From an uncultured Pseudomonadota bacterium (GTDB taxonomy: Bacteria > Myxococcota_A > Polyangia > HGW-17), in NCBI GenBank assembly GCA_938004375.1, contig CALKWH010000198.1, positions 1 to 24,962 on the forward strand: a stretch of 24,962 nt of DNA, in the 5' to 3' direction. Positions 24,924 through 24,962 of this stretch are shown here, piece by piece (within the stretch, counting starts at the first letter, position 1; the number at the start of each line of letters is the position of its first letter). The position numbers were made by a program, and so were the translations under genes. The notes under the pieces are model-generated. The model saw only the letters and a list, made by a program, of their open reading frames with translations. It did no database searches and was not told where the DNA came from.

Positions 24924-24962
24924 TTCGAGTCGCACGCCCACAAAGTCCTTGTAACAAGCGGG

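Overview
This GC-rich window looks like one end of a metagenome-assembled contig. It comes from a bacterium of the Myxococcota / former Deltaproteobacteria type. The evidence is the style of the genes: a Ser/Thr kinase with an HRD-x-S-P-x-N catalytic loop, lipoproteins combining cysteine-rich 'myxococcus-type' repeats with RCC1 propellers, a von Willebrand A lipoprotein with calcium-binding repeats, and an Rnf complex that suggests anaerobic or facultative energy metabolism. The lineage is inferred from gene content; no marker phylogeny was possible. The first 44 bases are Illumina TruSeq adapter, not genome.

Layout. Positions 45-1900 (+) hold the end of an rnf operon (rnfD partial, rnfG, rnfE). 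Positions 2046-6131 (+) are a tight cluster of a DUF1232 protein, a Ser/Thr kinase and a HEAT-like protein. Positions 6377-9371 (+) encode a degenerate Tex-like S1 protein and coaBC. A minus-strand block (15685 down to 9305) carries an RlmN/Cfr-like radical SAM protein, dnaK, a VWA/TSP3 lipoprotein and a divergent lgt whose 3' end overlaps coaBC. From 15802 everything is on the plus strand: an RCC1 lipoprotein, a tandem double-hairpin repeat, an orphan HicB-like protein, an orphan SctJ-like type III secretion lipoprotein, a site-2 protease, scpA-scpB-rluB, tRNA-Arg(TCG), tRNA-Lys(CTT), a Cys/Lys-rich lipoprotein, wrbA and ssb.

Functional themes are membrane energetics (Rnf), coenzyme A synthesis, chromosome condensation (ScpAB), protein folding, and an outward-facing lipoprotein set (VWA, RCC1, SctJ, Cys/Lys-rich) that needs Lgt-type lipidation. 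Most of the window is housekeeping. The least explained items are the tandem two-hairpin element at 17735-17838 with compensatory stem changes, a 9-bp-period repeat at two gene 3' ends, the Tex-like protein that has lost its YqgF motif and HhH domain, the lone sctJ beside a hicB-like gene, and the kinase and HEAT genes separated in one frame by a stop plus one codon. I did not find a clear new defence system, mobile element or CRISPR array. No gene-free stretch exceeds 300 bases; the longest is 6132-6376.
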